From positions 1-46,625 of the forward strand of contig JAKPHK010000115.1 of the NCBI GenBank assembly GCA_029550345.1: a stretch of DNA of 46,625 bases, given 5' to 3'. The notes beneath the pieces are model-generated. The model made no database searches and was not told the DNA's origin. It worked only from the letters and a program-made list of their open reading frames with translations. The translations under genes and the position numbers were made by a program. Position 1 is the stretch's first letter. Every line of letters starts with the position of its first letter. The stretch comes from Pseudomonadota bacterium. Its GTDB lineage: Bacteria > Pseudomonadota > Alphaproteobacteria > Sphingomonadales > Sphingomonadaceae. This document shows positions 31,536-41,039 of this stretch, piece after piece.

Positions 31536-33796
31536 GCCGCACCCGTCAGCGGCAGGGCGAGCAGCCGCTCGCTTCCGGCCGAGGCCAGGGCATTGGCGAT
31601 GGCAGGCGGCGCGATCACCGCCCCCAGCTCACCCGGATCAAACGGCTCGGCATCGCTATCGATGAATTCCACTTCAATCTCCGGACAATCGGCCAGCAGC
31701 GGCAGGCCAAGCTGGCCCAGCCGCCCGCGCGCAGGCAGGCCTTTGGCATAGGAAGTCGCCGAACCACTGGCCAGCCCCATCCCGAACAGCAGCCCGCCCT
31801 CGATTTGCTGGCGGGCGATATCGACGTTCACCACCCTTCCGATGTCGGCCACGGCGGTCAATTTATCGACCCGGATCCCGCGCTCGTCAAAGCGGGCGCT
31901 GGCGATCAGCGCGATCCGCCCCTCGCGCCCGGCCATATCCATCTTGAAACAGGCCAGTCCCTGCCCGGCCCCGCCGCGCCCGCCGCTCCATTCGGCCAGA
32001 CTGGCGGCACGTTGCAGGCAGGTGGCGAGCTTGATGTCATGCCCCAGCATCGCCATCCGGTAGGACAGCGGCTCGCGCCCCGATCGCGCCGCCAGCTCGT
32101 CGATAAAACATTCGATCAGGAATGCCCCAATCCCATTGCCATTGCCGCGCAGCCGCCCGGTCGGCAGGCCGATCTCGGTCGGCACGTGCTCAACCACCAG
32201 ATGCGGCATCCGGTAGATCGGAACCATGCCCTGCATCGCCAGCGCATCGCCTTTGCCCTGCCGATCGAGTGCATCGCGGACCGCTTCGCCATCGAACAGC
32301 CGCGCACCGAATTCGCGGACCGTGGCGGGCATCGCCACCCTGACTTTCAGCGCGACCAGCGATCCATCGGGCGCGGTCCGCGCGGCCAGCACCGCCTTGG
32401 CGGGGGTACGCGGCAGACCGGCGAGATGCTCTTGCCAGCGCGACCAGATCAGCTGGACCGGCTTGCCGACCTCACGCGCGATCAGCGCGGCTTCCACCGC
32501 ATGGGCGTGTTCCAGCCGCGCATCGAAGCTGCCCCCGGCCGCCATCGGATAGACCACCACATCACTCAGGTTCAGCCCCAGGGCATCGGCCACCGCCGCG
32601 CGGGCGGCCTGCGGGGCCTGGCTCGCCAGCCACAGTTCGGCCTTGCCGATTTCCACCCGGGCAGTGACCGTGGCGGTTTCGATCCCGCCGTGCAGCGCCG
32701 GGGCAATGGTAAAACGGGCCACGTGTTCGAACTTTTCGGACAGCCATTCGTCGGGATCGCCCTCTTCTGCGATCCGATCAGCCTTGCCGCGCCGTAGCCC
32801 GGCTTCCAGCCGTTCCTCGATCTTCGCGCTGTCGGCCAGTGCCGCCGGGCGGAATTTCGGCGCCGCGATCTTCAGCGCGCGCTCGGCCGCCCACCAGTCA
32901 CTTGCCACCGCAGCCAGCCAACGCGGGTTTTCGACCAGGCGAAGGAACCCCGGAACCCCGCGCGCCTTTTGCGCATCGAAGCTGCCCAGCGTGCAATCCC
33001 CGATCGGCGCGTGGCGGATCGCGGCAAAGACCATATCGGACAGGCGCACATCCGCGGCGAAGGAATAGGACCCATCGACCTTGCTAGGCAGATCCAGCCG
33101 CGGGTAGCGCAGCGGCGCTCCGGCTGGAAATTCCGCCGCGCGCTCTTGTGGCGGCTCGGCCCGGGCGACCGCCGGACTGGGCGGGGAATAGCGCGATGCC
33201 TCTTCCACCAGTTCGGCAAAGGACAGCCGCTTGTCGGTATGGACGATGAAGCCGTCCTGCGCGTCGCATTCTTCCCAGGCGACGTTCCAGCGATCGGCGG
33301 CGGCCATGGCCAGAACTGCCCGCGCACTGGCGGCGGCGGTCCGGGCGGCGCCCTCATGCGCGGCCAGCGAGGTGCCTTCGGCGCTGACCATAAAAGCCTC
33401 ACCCTCGGCAAAGCGGCGCGCCATCACCCCATCTGGACTGCTGGCCAGACCCGGCGTCAACGGGATCCACAGCGGTGCCCAGTGCGCCGCCAGCGGGGCG
33501 TTGCCATAGACCCCGCTGATCGGCGCGGGCTCCACCGCGACCTGGCGCCAGTCCGCGCCGAGTTCATAGGCGACGATTTGCGGGATCAGGGTGGTGATCC
33601 CCTGCCCCATTTCCAGATCGGGTACGGCCACGCTGACCACGCCGTCCTTGCCGATCTTCAGCCAGGCATCGAAGGCATATTCGCCCGGCCCGGCATCAAG
33701 CGGCGGGGCGAAGCTGCGCGGGCTGAGCGCCCAGGCGGCAATCAGCCCCCCGGTCACCCCCGCCCCGATCAAGACCCCGCGCCGCGTAAACCTCAT
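31532..33796 (-). CDS. Molybdopterin-binding oxidoreductase (isoquinoline 1-oxidoreductase beta-like)
   Basis: A 754-residue protein of the IorB/CoxL-type xanthine-oxidase family. The N-terminal twin-arginine-type signal (TRRGVLIGAGVTGGLIAAWALS) indicates export. Then come DLEMGQGITTLIPQIVAYELG, the mid domain beginning LPSKVDGSYSFAADV, FLIECFIDELAARSG, and near the C-terminus DPGELGAVIAPPAIANAL, where the active-site Glu region of the family lies. Such enzymes hydroxylate N-heterocycles or oxidise aldehydes, normally with a small [2Fe-2S] subunit; no such gene adjoins here. First gene of the hemH operon. Confidence 0.87.
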   Translation of the reverse strand: MRFTRRGVLIGAGVTGGLIAAWALSPRSFAPPLDAGPGEYAFDAWLKIGKDGVVSVAVPDLEMGQGITTLIPQIVAYELGADWRQVAVEPAPISGVYGNAPLAAHWAPLWIPLTPGLASSPDGVMARRFAEGEAFMVSAEGTSLAAHEGAARTAAASARAVLAMAAADRWNVAWEECDAQDGFIVHTDKRLSFAELVEEASRYSPPSPAVARAEPPQERAAEFPAGAPLRYPRLDLPSKVDGSYSFAADVRLSDMVFAAIRHAPIGDCTLGSFDAQKARGVPGFLRLVENPRWLAAVASDWWAAERALKIAAPKFRPAALADSAKIEERLEAGLRRGKADRIAEEGDPDEWLSEKFEHVARFTIAPALHGGIETATVTARVEIGKAELWLASQAPQAARAAVADALGLNLSDVVVYPMAAGGSFDARLEHAHAVEAALIAREVGKPVQLIWSRWQEHLAGLPRTPAKAVLAARTAPDGSLVALKVRVAMPATVREFGARLFDGEAVRDALDRQGKGDALAMQGMVPIYRMPHLVVEHVPTEIGLPTGRLRGNGNGIGAFLIECFIDELAARSGREPLSYRMAMLGHDIKLATCLQRAASLAEWSGGRGGAGQGLACFKMDMAGREGRIALIASARFDERGIRVDKLTAVADIGRVVNVDIARQQIEGGLLFGMGLASGSATSYAKGLPARGRLGQLGLPLLADCPEIEVEFIDSDAEPFDPGELGAVIAPPAIANALASAGSERLLALPLTGAA

Positions 33797-33842
33797 TGCC
33801 CGACCCTAGCCGGAGCAGCGCCGCGAAGTCGAGCGCGCGGCC

Positions 33843-34817
33843 TCACTGATTCCCCAGCCAGGTCGAAACCCGCGCGGCGATCGCGGCGAAGGCATCGGCC
33901 GCCGCACCCGCCCCCGCTGCCGGGGGCTGACCTGCGTCGCTGGCTTCGCGGATCGCCAGTTGCAGCGGAATTCGGCCAAGAAACGCCAGACCCAGCTCTG
34001 ATGCCGCAGCTTCAGCCCCGCCACGGCCAAAGGGATCGGAGATCTCTCCGCAATGCGGGCAGGCATAGCCGGACATGTTCTCCACCAAGCCGACCACCGG
34101 CACTTCACCTGCCTGGAACAGCTGGATCGCGCGTCGCGCGTCGATCAGCGCCAGATCCTGCGGGGTCGAGACAATCACCGCCCCGGCCGGTTTGTGGCGT
34201 TGCAGCATGGTCAACTGAACATCGCCGGTGCCGGGCGGCAGATCGACCACCAGCAGGTCGATATCGCCCCAATCGGCGTCGATCAGCTGCCCCAGGGCGT
34301 TGCTGGCCATCGGCCCGCGCCAGGCGATCGCCTTGTCCGGCTCGATCAGCTGGCCCATCGACAGTACCGGCACACCCCATTCGCTCGGCACGGGAACCAG
34401 CTTGTCGCCCCGGGCGTGGGGCTTGATCCCCTCGGTCCCGAGCAGCCGCGGCTGCGACGGGCCATAGATATCGGCATCGACCAGCCCAACCTTGTGCCCG
34501 GCCCGGGCGAGCGCGACGGCAAGGTTGGTGGAGACCGTTGACTTGCCGACCCCGCCCTTGCCGGAACCGACGGCCAGAATGCGGCGGCGCAGCTTGTCGG
34601 CCATCAGCGCCACGCGCACGTCATCAACCCCCGGCTGCCCGGTCAGCGCCTGCTGAACCGCCTGTTCAAGCCGATCCCGCTCAACCGCATCAAGCCCGCC
34701 CGCATCAAGCACGACGATCGCAACACCCTGATTGAGGCGGAGCGACTGCAACCGAGACTGGGCGAGCGGCGGGAGCAAAGGACGAAGCGCATCGGCGGCG
34801 GAATCTGGCGTGGTCAT
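33843..34817 (-). CDS. apbC: Mrp/ApbC-type iron-sulfur cluster carrier ATPase
   Basis: A 324-residue P-loop protein. An N-terminal MIP18-like domain (about 1-85) precedes the MinD/Mrp ATPase with deviant Walker A (GSGKGGVGKST), switch region VDADIYGPSQPRLLG, DLPPGTGDVQLT and the conserved ENMSGYACPHCGE, whose CxxC binds a bridging Fe-S cluster. It delivers clusters to apoproteins in the cytosol. The start MTTPDSAADAL at 34817 is preferred to upstream codons. It is divergent from hflK. Confidence 0.93.
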   Translation of the reverse strand: MTTPDSAADALRPLLPPLAQSRLQSLRLNQGVAIVVLDAGGLDAVERDRLEQAVQQALTGQPGVDDVRVALMADKLRRRILAVGSGKGGVGKSTVSTNLAVALARAGHKVGLVDADIYGPSQPRLLGTEGIKPHARGDKLVPVPSEWGVPVLSMGQLIEPDKAIAWRGPMASNALGQLIDADWGDIDLLVVDLPPGTGDVQLTMLQRHKPAGAVIVSTPQDLALIDARRAIQLFQAGEVPVVGLVENMSGYACPHCGEISDPFGRGGAEAAASELGLAFLGRIPLQLAIREASDAGQPPAAGAGAAADAFAAIAARVSTWLGNQ

Positions 34818-34912
34818 GGCGCAGAGGCGAAACCCTTTTAGCCGCGCGCTGGCAAGGAAAAATGCATCCCTGGCCTCTGTTAATTGCGCCAAGCGCTCTT
34901 ATAGTGACTGCC

Positions 34913-35965
34913 ATGAGCGAGAGCGAGAGCCCCAAGCGCGGCGACAAGAAAACCGAACAGCACGATCCGCAGGCAACGGCCGAAACCGGCCAGACCGAAA
35001 GCGGCGCTGATGCCGCCCCGCCCCAGCCGCCGCGCAATCCGTGGCAGTCCGAACCGGCCGATCCGGGGCTGCGCCGTTCAGCAGGGCTTGAGCAGATCCT
35101 GCGCCAGCGCGGCCAGACCCGCAGCGCATCGGGCCTGCCCAAGGGCTGGCTCGGCTGGGCGCTGCTCGGCTCACTCTCGGCCTGGCTGCTATCCACCTCG
35201 ATCCATGTCCTTGCCCAGGGCGAAAGCGGCGTGCTGACCACGCTGGGCCGCTATGAGGGCAAGCTGGAACCGGGGCTCAACATCACCATGCCCTGGCCGT
35301 TCCAGAGCGTTACCCGCAGCAATCTGGGCGGCGAAATGACCACCCTGCTGCCCGACAATGATACCGAAACGCTGATGCCGACCCGTGACGGGGAACTGAT
35401 CGACCTCAGGGTCCAGGTGCGCTGGCGGGTCAGCGATCTGCGTGCCTTCAGCCAGACTTTCCCCGATGGCGAAGCCGCGATCCGCCGCCTGACCGACAGC
35501 GCGATCCGCGCCGCAGCCGCCGAGGTCGGCTTTGACGATCTGCGCGGCGGCAAGAACCGGGCGCAATTCCAGCAGCGCGTGGCGGATCGGCTGCAACGGG
35601 TGCTTAGCGCATGGAAATCCGGCGTCTCGGTGGTCGCGGTGGAGGTAACCGGCGCCAATCCACCGGCACGGCTGGCCGATACCTTCAAAGCGGTGAACGA
35701 TGCGAACGAGGCGGCGGCAAAGAACCGTGAAACCGCCCAGGCCTATGCCAAACAGGTCACTCTGGGCGCCCAGGCAGAGGCGGCTGCCTTTGATCGCGCC
35801 TATGCGCTGTACCGGATCGCCCCGGACGTAACCCGCCAGCAGATCTATTATTCGACCGTCGAAGGTGTGCTGCGCAACAACCCGGTGGTGATCGGCAATG
35901 GTCCGGCAGCTTCGGCAACTGCGGCGCCTCCGCCCGAATCCAAACCGGCCGCGGAGGGGCGTTGA
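34913..35965 (+). CDS. hflK: FtsH protease regulator HflK
   Basis: A 350-residue SPFH protein. A Pro/Gln/charged cytoplasmic N-terminus (about 1-80) is followed by one membrane helix (WLGWALLGSLSAWLLST) and the SPFH domain beginning GESGVLTTLGRYEGKLEPGLNITMPWPF, then a coiled-coil ending KQVTLGAQAEAAAFDRAYALY. With HflC it forms the ring around FtsH in the inner membrane. The ATG at 34913 is the first good codon. hflC follows at once, with overlapping or near-overlapping stop and start. Confidence 0.95.
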   Translation: MSESESPKRGDKKTEQHDPQATAETGQTESGADAAPPQPPRNPWQSEPADPGLRRSAGLEQILRQRGQTRSASGLPKGWLGWALLGSLSAWLLSTSIHVLAQGESGVLTTLGRYEGKLEPGLNITMPWPFQSVTRSNLGGEMTTLLPDNDTETLMPTRDGELIDLRVQVRWRVSDLRAFSQTFPDGEAAIRRLTDSAIRAAAAEVGFDDLRGGKNRAQFQQRVADRLQRVLSAWKSGVSVVAVEVTGANPPARLADTFKAVNDANEAAAKNRETAQAYAKQVTLGAQAEAAAFDRAYALYRIAPDVTRQQIYYSTVEGVLRNNPVVIGNGPAASATAAPPPESKPAAEGR

Positions 35966-35967
35966 TC

Positions 35968-36804
35968 ATGACGGGAATTCTGCGCAATCCGAACTTCAGC
36001 CTGTTCGGTCTGGCGATCCTGGGCCTGTTGCTCGGCTCCAGCTTCGCCGTGGTTGGTGAGGATCAGCAAGCTGTGATCGAGCGGATGGGCAAGCCTGACC
36101 GGGTGGTCAACCGCTTCCGTCCGGGCGATGCCGATGGGGCCGGGATTATTGCCAAGATCCCGCTGCTGGAGCAGGTGGTGTGGCTGCCGCGCGGGCTGGT
36201 CGGCTTTTCCAACGCCAAGGCGAAGGTCCGCAGCAACGATCAGCAGGCTCTGCTGGTCGATACCGACGTGACCTACCGGATCATCGACCCGGTCCGGCTG
36301 GCCAATACACTGGGATCGGCAGACAAGGTGGAAGGGCAGCTGCAATCGCTGCTTCCGCCGCTGCTCGATCAGGAACTGTCACAGCGCAGCGCCGGTGATA
36401 TCGCCCGCCCCGGATCGGGCGGTGCGGCGGTAATGCTGCTTAAAAGTCTTGATGCCCGGACCCGGCAATACGGGGTGCAGATCGTCGATCTGCGAATCGC
36501 CCGGGTGGAGCTGGATGAGGCCGGCCAGAAGGCCACTTTTGAGCGGATGCGCGAACGCCAACTGGCCGAAGTGAACGCCATTCAGACCCGCAGCGGTGCG
36601 GAAGCCTCGCAGATAACCTCGGCCGCAGAGGCCGAGGCCAATGCCCTGATCCAGCGCAGCGCGGCGCAGGATCTCGAATTCTATCGCTTCTTCAAGGCGA
36701 TGCGCAGTTACGAGGGGATGTATGGCAACCCCACCCGCCAGAACACCACCACCATCTACCTCCAGCCCGACAGCGGCTACCTGAAGTACATGGCTGGAAA
36801 CTGA
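35968..36804 (+). CDS. hflC: FtsH protease regulator HflC
   Basis: A 278-residue SPFH partner of HflK. It has a short N-terminus, one membrane helix (FSLFGLAILGLLLGSSFAVV), the SPFH domain (EDQQAVIERMGKPDRVV, RSNDQQALLVDTDVTYRI) and the VNAIQTRSGAEASQITSAAEAEANALI coiled-coil. The C-terminal GYLKYM is typical. TTG 35962 overlaps the hflK stop, but the ATG at 35968 is preferred. degP follows after 80 bp, the common alphaproteobacterial order. Confidence 0.95.
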   Translation: MTGILRNPNFSLFGLAILGLLLGSSFAVVGEDQQAVIERMGKPDRVVNRFRPGDADGAGIIAKIPLLEQVVWLPRGLVGFSNAKAKVRSNDQQALLVDTDVTYRIIDPVRLANTLGSADKVEGQLQSLLPPLLDQELSQRSAGDIARPGSGGAAVMLLKSLDARTRQYGVQIVDLRIARVELDEAGQKATFERMRERQLAEVNAIQTRSGAEASQITSAAEAEANALIQRSAAQDLEFYRFFKAMRSYEGMYGNPTRQNTTTIYLQPDSGYLKYMAGN

Positions 36805-36884
36805 GCGGTTCAATTCCCATTAAAGGTGGCGATGCAAAGGTTCTGCTCCACTTGCGATCTTGCCGAACTGGAAGGAATGCTCCC

Positions 36885-38384
36885 GTGAAATACGTTTACA
36901 GTCTCACTTCGGCGCTGCTGCTGGGCGGGGCGGCGGCATCCCTGATAACCGGCATCCCGGCCGGAGCCCAGGTCGCCCAGAACGAACAGAGCGGCACCTC
37001 GGCACTGACCCCGCGCCCCGGCGCCCCGGCCAGTTTCGCAGAGCTGACCGCGCAGCTGCAACCCGCTGTGGTCAACATCGCCGTACGCCAGAAGATTGAG
37101 GTCAGGAATCCGCTGGCCGGCACACCGTTTGGCGCGATGGCGCCCGGCGGCCAAGCCAAGGTCGCCGAAGGTCTGGGGTCTGGCTTCATCGTCTCACCCG
37201 ATGGCTATATCGTCACCAACAACCACGTGATCAGCCTTGATCGCGAAGGTCAGGCCGACGAAGTGGCGGTCAAGCTGTCGAGCGGGCAGGAATACAAGGC
37301 CCGGATCATCGGCCGCGATCCCGAATCCGATATTGCCGTGCTCAAGATCGATGCGACCGGCCCGCTGCCCTTCGTCAAATTCGGCCAATCGGGCAAGGCC
37401 CGCGCCGGCGACTGGGTGATCGCGATCGGCAATCCGTTCGGGTTGGGCGGAACGGTGACTTCGGGGATCATCTCTTCGGTCAACCGCAACACCGGCACTG
37501 GCGCCTATGATCACTACATCCAGACTGACGCCTCGATCAATCAGGGCAATTCGGGCGGGCCTATGTTCGACATGGCCGGCAACGTGATCGGCATCAACAA
37601 CTGGATCGTCGCCCCAGGTGGCGGCAATATCGGGATCGGCTTTGCGATCCCTTCGGATACGGCCAGCCCGATCGTCGAGCGGCTCAAGAACGGCCAGGCG
37701 ATCGAGCGCGGCTATCTGGGTATCTCGATCCAGCAGGTCAGCGATGAGATCGCCGATTCGCTGGGACTGCCGCACGATCGCGGTGAACTGGTCCGGCTGG
37801 TCCAGCCGAACCAGCCCGCCGCCGCTGCCGGGATCAAGGTTGGCGACATCGTGCTGAAGGTGAACGGCAAGACGGTTACGCCGGACAGTACCCTTTCCGG
37901 CATCGTTTCGGATATCGCACCCGGAACCCGCATCCCGCTTGAGGTACTGCGCGGCGGTAAGACGATTACGCTTTACGCCACGGTGGCCAAGCGCCCGAGC
38001 CAGCAGGAACTGGCCAAGAGCCTGGCGCCCGAGGAGAAGCCCGATCCCTTTGCCAACCCTGCCCAACAGGGCGACGGCCTGGCCGAAACCGCATTGGGAC
38101 TCAAGGTTCTGACGATGGAACCGGGGATCGCCCAGCAGCTGGGTGTGCCCAACGCCCTGCGCGGGGTTGTGATCGCCGGGGTCAGCAGCGCCTCGGACGC
38201 CGCGAACCGCGGCTTGCAGCGCGGTGATATCGTGGTTTCCGCCAACCTCAGGGAAGTGGCAAGCGTCAGCGATTTCGAACGCGAGATCCGCGCCGCCAAG
38301 ACTGCCGGCCGTCCGACCGTGACCTTGCAGGTGATGCGCCCCGGTCAGCCCGGACTGACCTACGTGGCGGTGCGGCTACAGTAG
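36885..38384 (+). CDS. degP: Periplasmic serine protease/chaperone DegP (HtrA) family
   Basis: A 499-residue HtrA protein with an N-terminal signal peptide (VKYVYSLTSALLLGGAAASL), trypsin-like domain with His114 (TNNHV), Asp149 (DPESDIAVL) and Ser223 (GNSGGP), and two PDZ domains (about 285-375 and 400-495; GYLGISIQQV and GVVIAGVSSASDAA). It degrades or refolds misfolded envelope proteins. The GTG at 36885 has GGAAGGA seven bases upstream. It ends 6 bp from the convergent penicillin-binding protein stop. Confidence 0.95.
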   Translation: MKYVYSLTSALLLGGAAASLITGIPAGAQVAQNEQSGTSALTPRPGAPASFAELTAQLQPAVVNIAVRQKIEVRNPLAGTPFGAMAPGGQAKVAEGLGSGFIVSPDGYIVTNNHVISLDREGQADEVAVKLSSGQEYKARIIGRDPESDIAVLKIDATGPLPFVKFGQSGKARAGDWVIAIGNPFGLGGTVTSGIISSVNRNTGTGAYDHYIQTDASINQGNSGGPMFDMAGNVIGINNWIVAPGGGNIGIGFAIPSDTASPIVERLKNGQAIERGYLGISIQQVSDEIADSLGLPHDRGELVRLVQPNQPAAAAGIKVGDIVLKVNGKTVTPDSTLSGIVSDIAPGTRIPLEVLRGGKTITLYATVAKRPSQQELAKSLAPEEKPDPFANPAQQGDGLAETALGLKVLTMEPGIAQQLGVPNALRGVVIAGVSSASDAANRGLQRGDIVVSANLREVASVSDFEREIRAAKTAGRPTVTLQVMRPGQPGLTYVAVRLQ

Positions 38385-38390
38385 GGGTCT

Positions 38391-40472
38391 TTAACCCGGC
38401 GGCGGTTCCGCTGCCGGGGCCTTCTTCGCCTTGCCGGTCGCCTCGTTGAGGAAATCCTCGCTGGCGGCCGGCGGCGGGTTTACCGGCACCAGCCCGCCAT
38501 TGTCGGTCGGGCCGCGCGGTGTGCGGTCCTCTTGCTGCGGCACCAGATTGCCCTGATCGTCCACGTACTGGTAATCCTCGGGCGCGCCGCTCATCAGCAC
38601 TTCGTCATCAGGTTCGAGCTGCCAGGCCGGAAGGGTGGCAACGGTTTCGAACTGTTCGACGGGCCGCTTGGCCACTGCAACTTTCATGAACGAGGCAAAG
38701 GCCCGGGCCGGGGCAGTGCCGCCCTGCAAACCGGGCACCGGCCGATCATCGTCGCGGCCCATCCAGACTCCGGTGGTGACGCCGCTGGAAAAGCCCATGA
38801 ACCAACCGTCCTTGTTGGCGGTGGTGGTGCCGGTCTTGCCGGCCACAGGGCGGCCGATCTGCGCCGCCTTGCCGGTGCCGATGCTGACCGCGGTCTGCAA
38901 CATATCTGTGATCCCGGCGGCGACATGGGCCGGGAACAGCTTTGCCCCTTCCTTGGCCTCGCGCTTGTACAGCACCTCGCCATCGGTGGTCACCACCTTG
39001 ACGATGCCATAGGGCTCGACCGCCGATCCCTTGGCCGAAACAGTGGCAAAGGCGCGGGTCATGTCGATCAGGCGAACTTCATTGGTGCCCAGCACCATCG
39101 AAGGCACCGTCGAAATCGGCGTGGTGATCCCCAGGCGCTTGGCCATCCCGGCCACACTGGAAAAGCCCACCTCATAGCCAAGCTGCGCGGCAACCGTGTT
39201 CTTTGAATAGGCAAAGGCGGTGCGCACATCGATTTCACCGGCATACCCGCCGCCCGAATTGCGCGGACTCCAGCCTTCGATCGTGACCGGTTCGTCCTTC
39301 ACCTTGGCGTTGGGAGTATAGCCTGCCTCAAGCGCGGCGAGATAGACGAACAGCTTCCACGCCGACCCCGGCTGGCGCACGGCGTTGGTCGCGCGGTTGT
39401 AATTGGTGGTGACGTAATCCGTCCCCCCCACCAGCGCCAGCACCGCGCCATCGCGGTCCATGCTGACCAGCGCCCCCTGTGCGCCCGAAGGCACATTGCG
39501 CTGGATCGCATCGGTGGCGGCGCGCTGCAGATTTACGTCAAGCGTTGTCCAGACCTCGATCGGCTGGTCGGTTTCGCCGAGCAGCAGATCAAGCTGCGGC
39601 AGTGCCCAATCGGTGAAATAGCGCACCGAATTCTGCCCGGCCTCGGTCGCGAACTTGACCTTGCGCAGATCGGTCCGCCCGGCTTCGGCCGTGCTGACCT
39701 TGCCGTTTTCGACCATCAGCCCCAGCACCACTTCGCCCCGGCTGATCGCTGCCTGGGAATCGGCGGTGGGGGCATAGTTGGACGGCGCCTTGACCAGACC
39801 GGCGATGATCGCGGCCTCTTCCAGCTTCAGGTCGGTGCCCGGGTGGCCGAAGAACTTGCGCGAGGCGGAATCGACCCCATAGGCCCCGCCGCCGAAATAG
39901 ACCTTGTTGAGATAGAGCTCGAGGATCTGGTCCTTCGAGAATTTCCATTCCAGCGCCAGCGCCAGCACCCCTTCGCGCAGCTTGCGAGTAAAGCTCTTGG
40001 TGTTGTTGAGGAAAATGGTCCGCGCCAACTGCTGGGTAAGGGTCGATCCGCCCTGCTTCCAGCGGCCCTGCTGGACCCGCACCGCAACCGATCGCAGCAG
40101 CCCGATCGGATCGATCCCGATGTGGCTGTAGAATCGGCGATCCTCGACCGAAAGCATCGCATCCTTCATCACCTGGGGGATCTGATCGGATTTCAGCCAC
40201 TTGCCATAGCTCGGCCCAAGCGAAACCAGCTGCGTGCCATCGCGGGCGCGCACCACGATCATCTGTTCGCTCTGGGTGTTCTTGATCTTCTCGAAATCCG
40301 GCAACTGCTGCGCCGCCAGCGCTACCGCCACACCAAGCGAAAGCACGCCGAGCAGGGTCAGGGCAAAGCCCCAGACGAACAGACGGCGCATGAACCTGCG
40401 AAACCCCGAAGGCGGTTCCTTGTCCGGTTTCCCTGCAGGCGGCGCACCGCGCCGGACATCGCTTCTAGCCAT
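38391..40472 (-). CDS. Class A penicillin-binding protein (PBP1A family)
   Basis: A 693-residue bifunctional peptidoglycan synthase. It has a short basic cytoplasmic N-terminus, a membrane helix at about 31-53, a glycosyltransferase domain with catalytic Glu110 (VEDRRFYSHIGID) and GGSTLTQQLARTIFL, then the transpeptidase with Ser370 (PGSAWK), SKN and KTGTT motifs. The C-terminal tail is Pro-rich and low in complexity (about 640-693). It polymerises glycan strands and cross-links peptides in the periplasm. PBP1A versus related class A types is inferred from length and domain order. Confidence 0.93.
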   Translation of the reverse strand: MARSDVRRGAPPAGKPDKEPPSGFRRFMRRLFVWGFALTLLGVLSLGVAVALAAQQLPDFEKIKNTQSEQMIVVRARDGTQLVSLGPSYGKWLKSDQIPQVMKDAMLSVEDRRFYSHIGIDPIGLLRSVAVRVQQGRWKQGGSTLTQQLARTIFLNNTKSFTRKLREGVLALALEWKFSKDQILELYLNKVYFGGGAYGVDSASRKFFGHPGTDLKLEEAAIIAGLVKAPSNYAPTADSQAAISRGEVVLGLMVENGKVSTAEAGRTDLRKVKFATEAGQNSVRYFTDWALPQLDLLLGETDQPIEVWTTLDVNLQRAATDAIQRNVPSGAQGALVSMDRDGAVLALVGGTDYVTTNYNRATNAVRQPGSAWKLFVYLAALEAGYTPNAKVKDEPVTIEGWSPRNSGGGYAGEIDVRTAFAYSKNTVAAQLGYEVGFSSVAGMAKRLGITTPISTVPSMVLGTNEVRLIDMTRAFATVSAKGSAVEPYGIVKVVTTDGEVLYKREAKEGAKLFPAHVAAGITDMLQTAVSIGTGKAAQIGRPVAGKTGTTTANKDGWFMGFSSGVTTGVWMGRDDDRPVPGLQGGTAPARAFASFMKVAVAKRPVEQFETVATLPAWQLEPDDEVLMSGAPEDYQYVDDQGNLVPQQEDRTPRGPTDNGGLVPVNPPPAASEDFLNEATGKAKKAPAAEPPPG

Positions 40473-40592
40473 GGTATTCGATCAATCCTTCCGCCCGGTG
40501 GGGCCGTGCCGAACCTGGCTCATAGGCCATTTGCCTCGCAGGGTTAATGGGCGAGTTGTGATGATCGTGTGCAGCCTGCGCCGGGCGAACGA

Positions 40593-41039
40593 TCAGTGCA
40601 GATGGTCCACGTGCAGGACCGCGCCGTCGCTGCCGGTTACCACCATCCGGGTTCCCGGTTCGGCGTCCGGTCCCTTGGCCAGCCATTCGCCGTCGCCCAG
40701 CCGGACCCGGCCCTGCCCGGCTTCGATCACCTGGCTGACCACCACCGTTTCACCCACCGCACGGGCACCGCGCGCGTTCATTTTGGGATCTGCCGCCTCA
40801 ACCGGATGCTGACGCAGCCAGCGCTTGCCGGCATAGACGAAAACGATCGAAAGGACCGCGAACAGCAGCACCTCCAGCGGCACGCCGATCGGCATCAGCC
40901 AGGCTACCAGCCCAGTAACCAGCGCCGCCGCGGCCATCCAGATCAAGAACACGCCGGGAATGGTCATCTCCCCGATCGCCAGCAACAGACCCAGGGCGAA
41001 CCAGAACCAGTGCGGTTCCAGCCCGGCAAGGGCGCTCAC
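40593..41039 (-). CDS. NfeD-like membrane protein
   Basis: A 148-residue short-form NfeD. Two or three membrane segments lie within about 10-75 (HWFWFALGLLLAIGEMTIPGVFLIWMAAAALVTGL, then VLLFAVLSIVFVY), followed by the OB-fold domain with GETVVVSQVIEAGQGRVRLGDGEW. NfeD proteins act with their partner stomatin-like protein in the membrane. The GTG start overlaps the stop of the SPFH gene (GTGA), giving a coupled pair. Confidence 0.92.
   Translation of the reverse strand: MSALAGLEPHWFWFALGLLLAIGEMTIPGVFLIWMAAAALVTGLVAWLMPIGVPLEVLLFAVLSIVFVYAGKRWLRQHPVEAADPKMNARGARAVGETVVVSQVIEAGQGRVRLGDGEWLAKGPDAEPGTRMVVTGSDGAVLHVDHLH

Noticed and set aside
30612..31751. 379-codon plus-strand frame over hemH
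   Set aside because: It is a shadow of hemH, whose family motifs are complete.
32969..34426. 485-codon open frame on the plus strand opposite the molybdopterin oxidoreductase and mrp genes
   Set aside because: It is antisense to two well-supported genes, rich in Arg/Pro/Gly as expected from GC-rich shadow frames, and lacks any domain or ribosome site.
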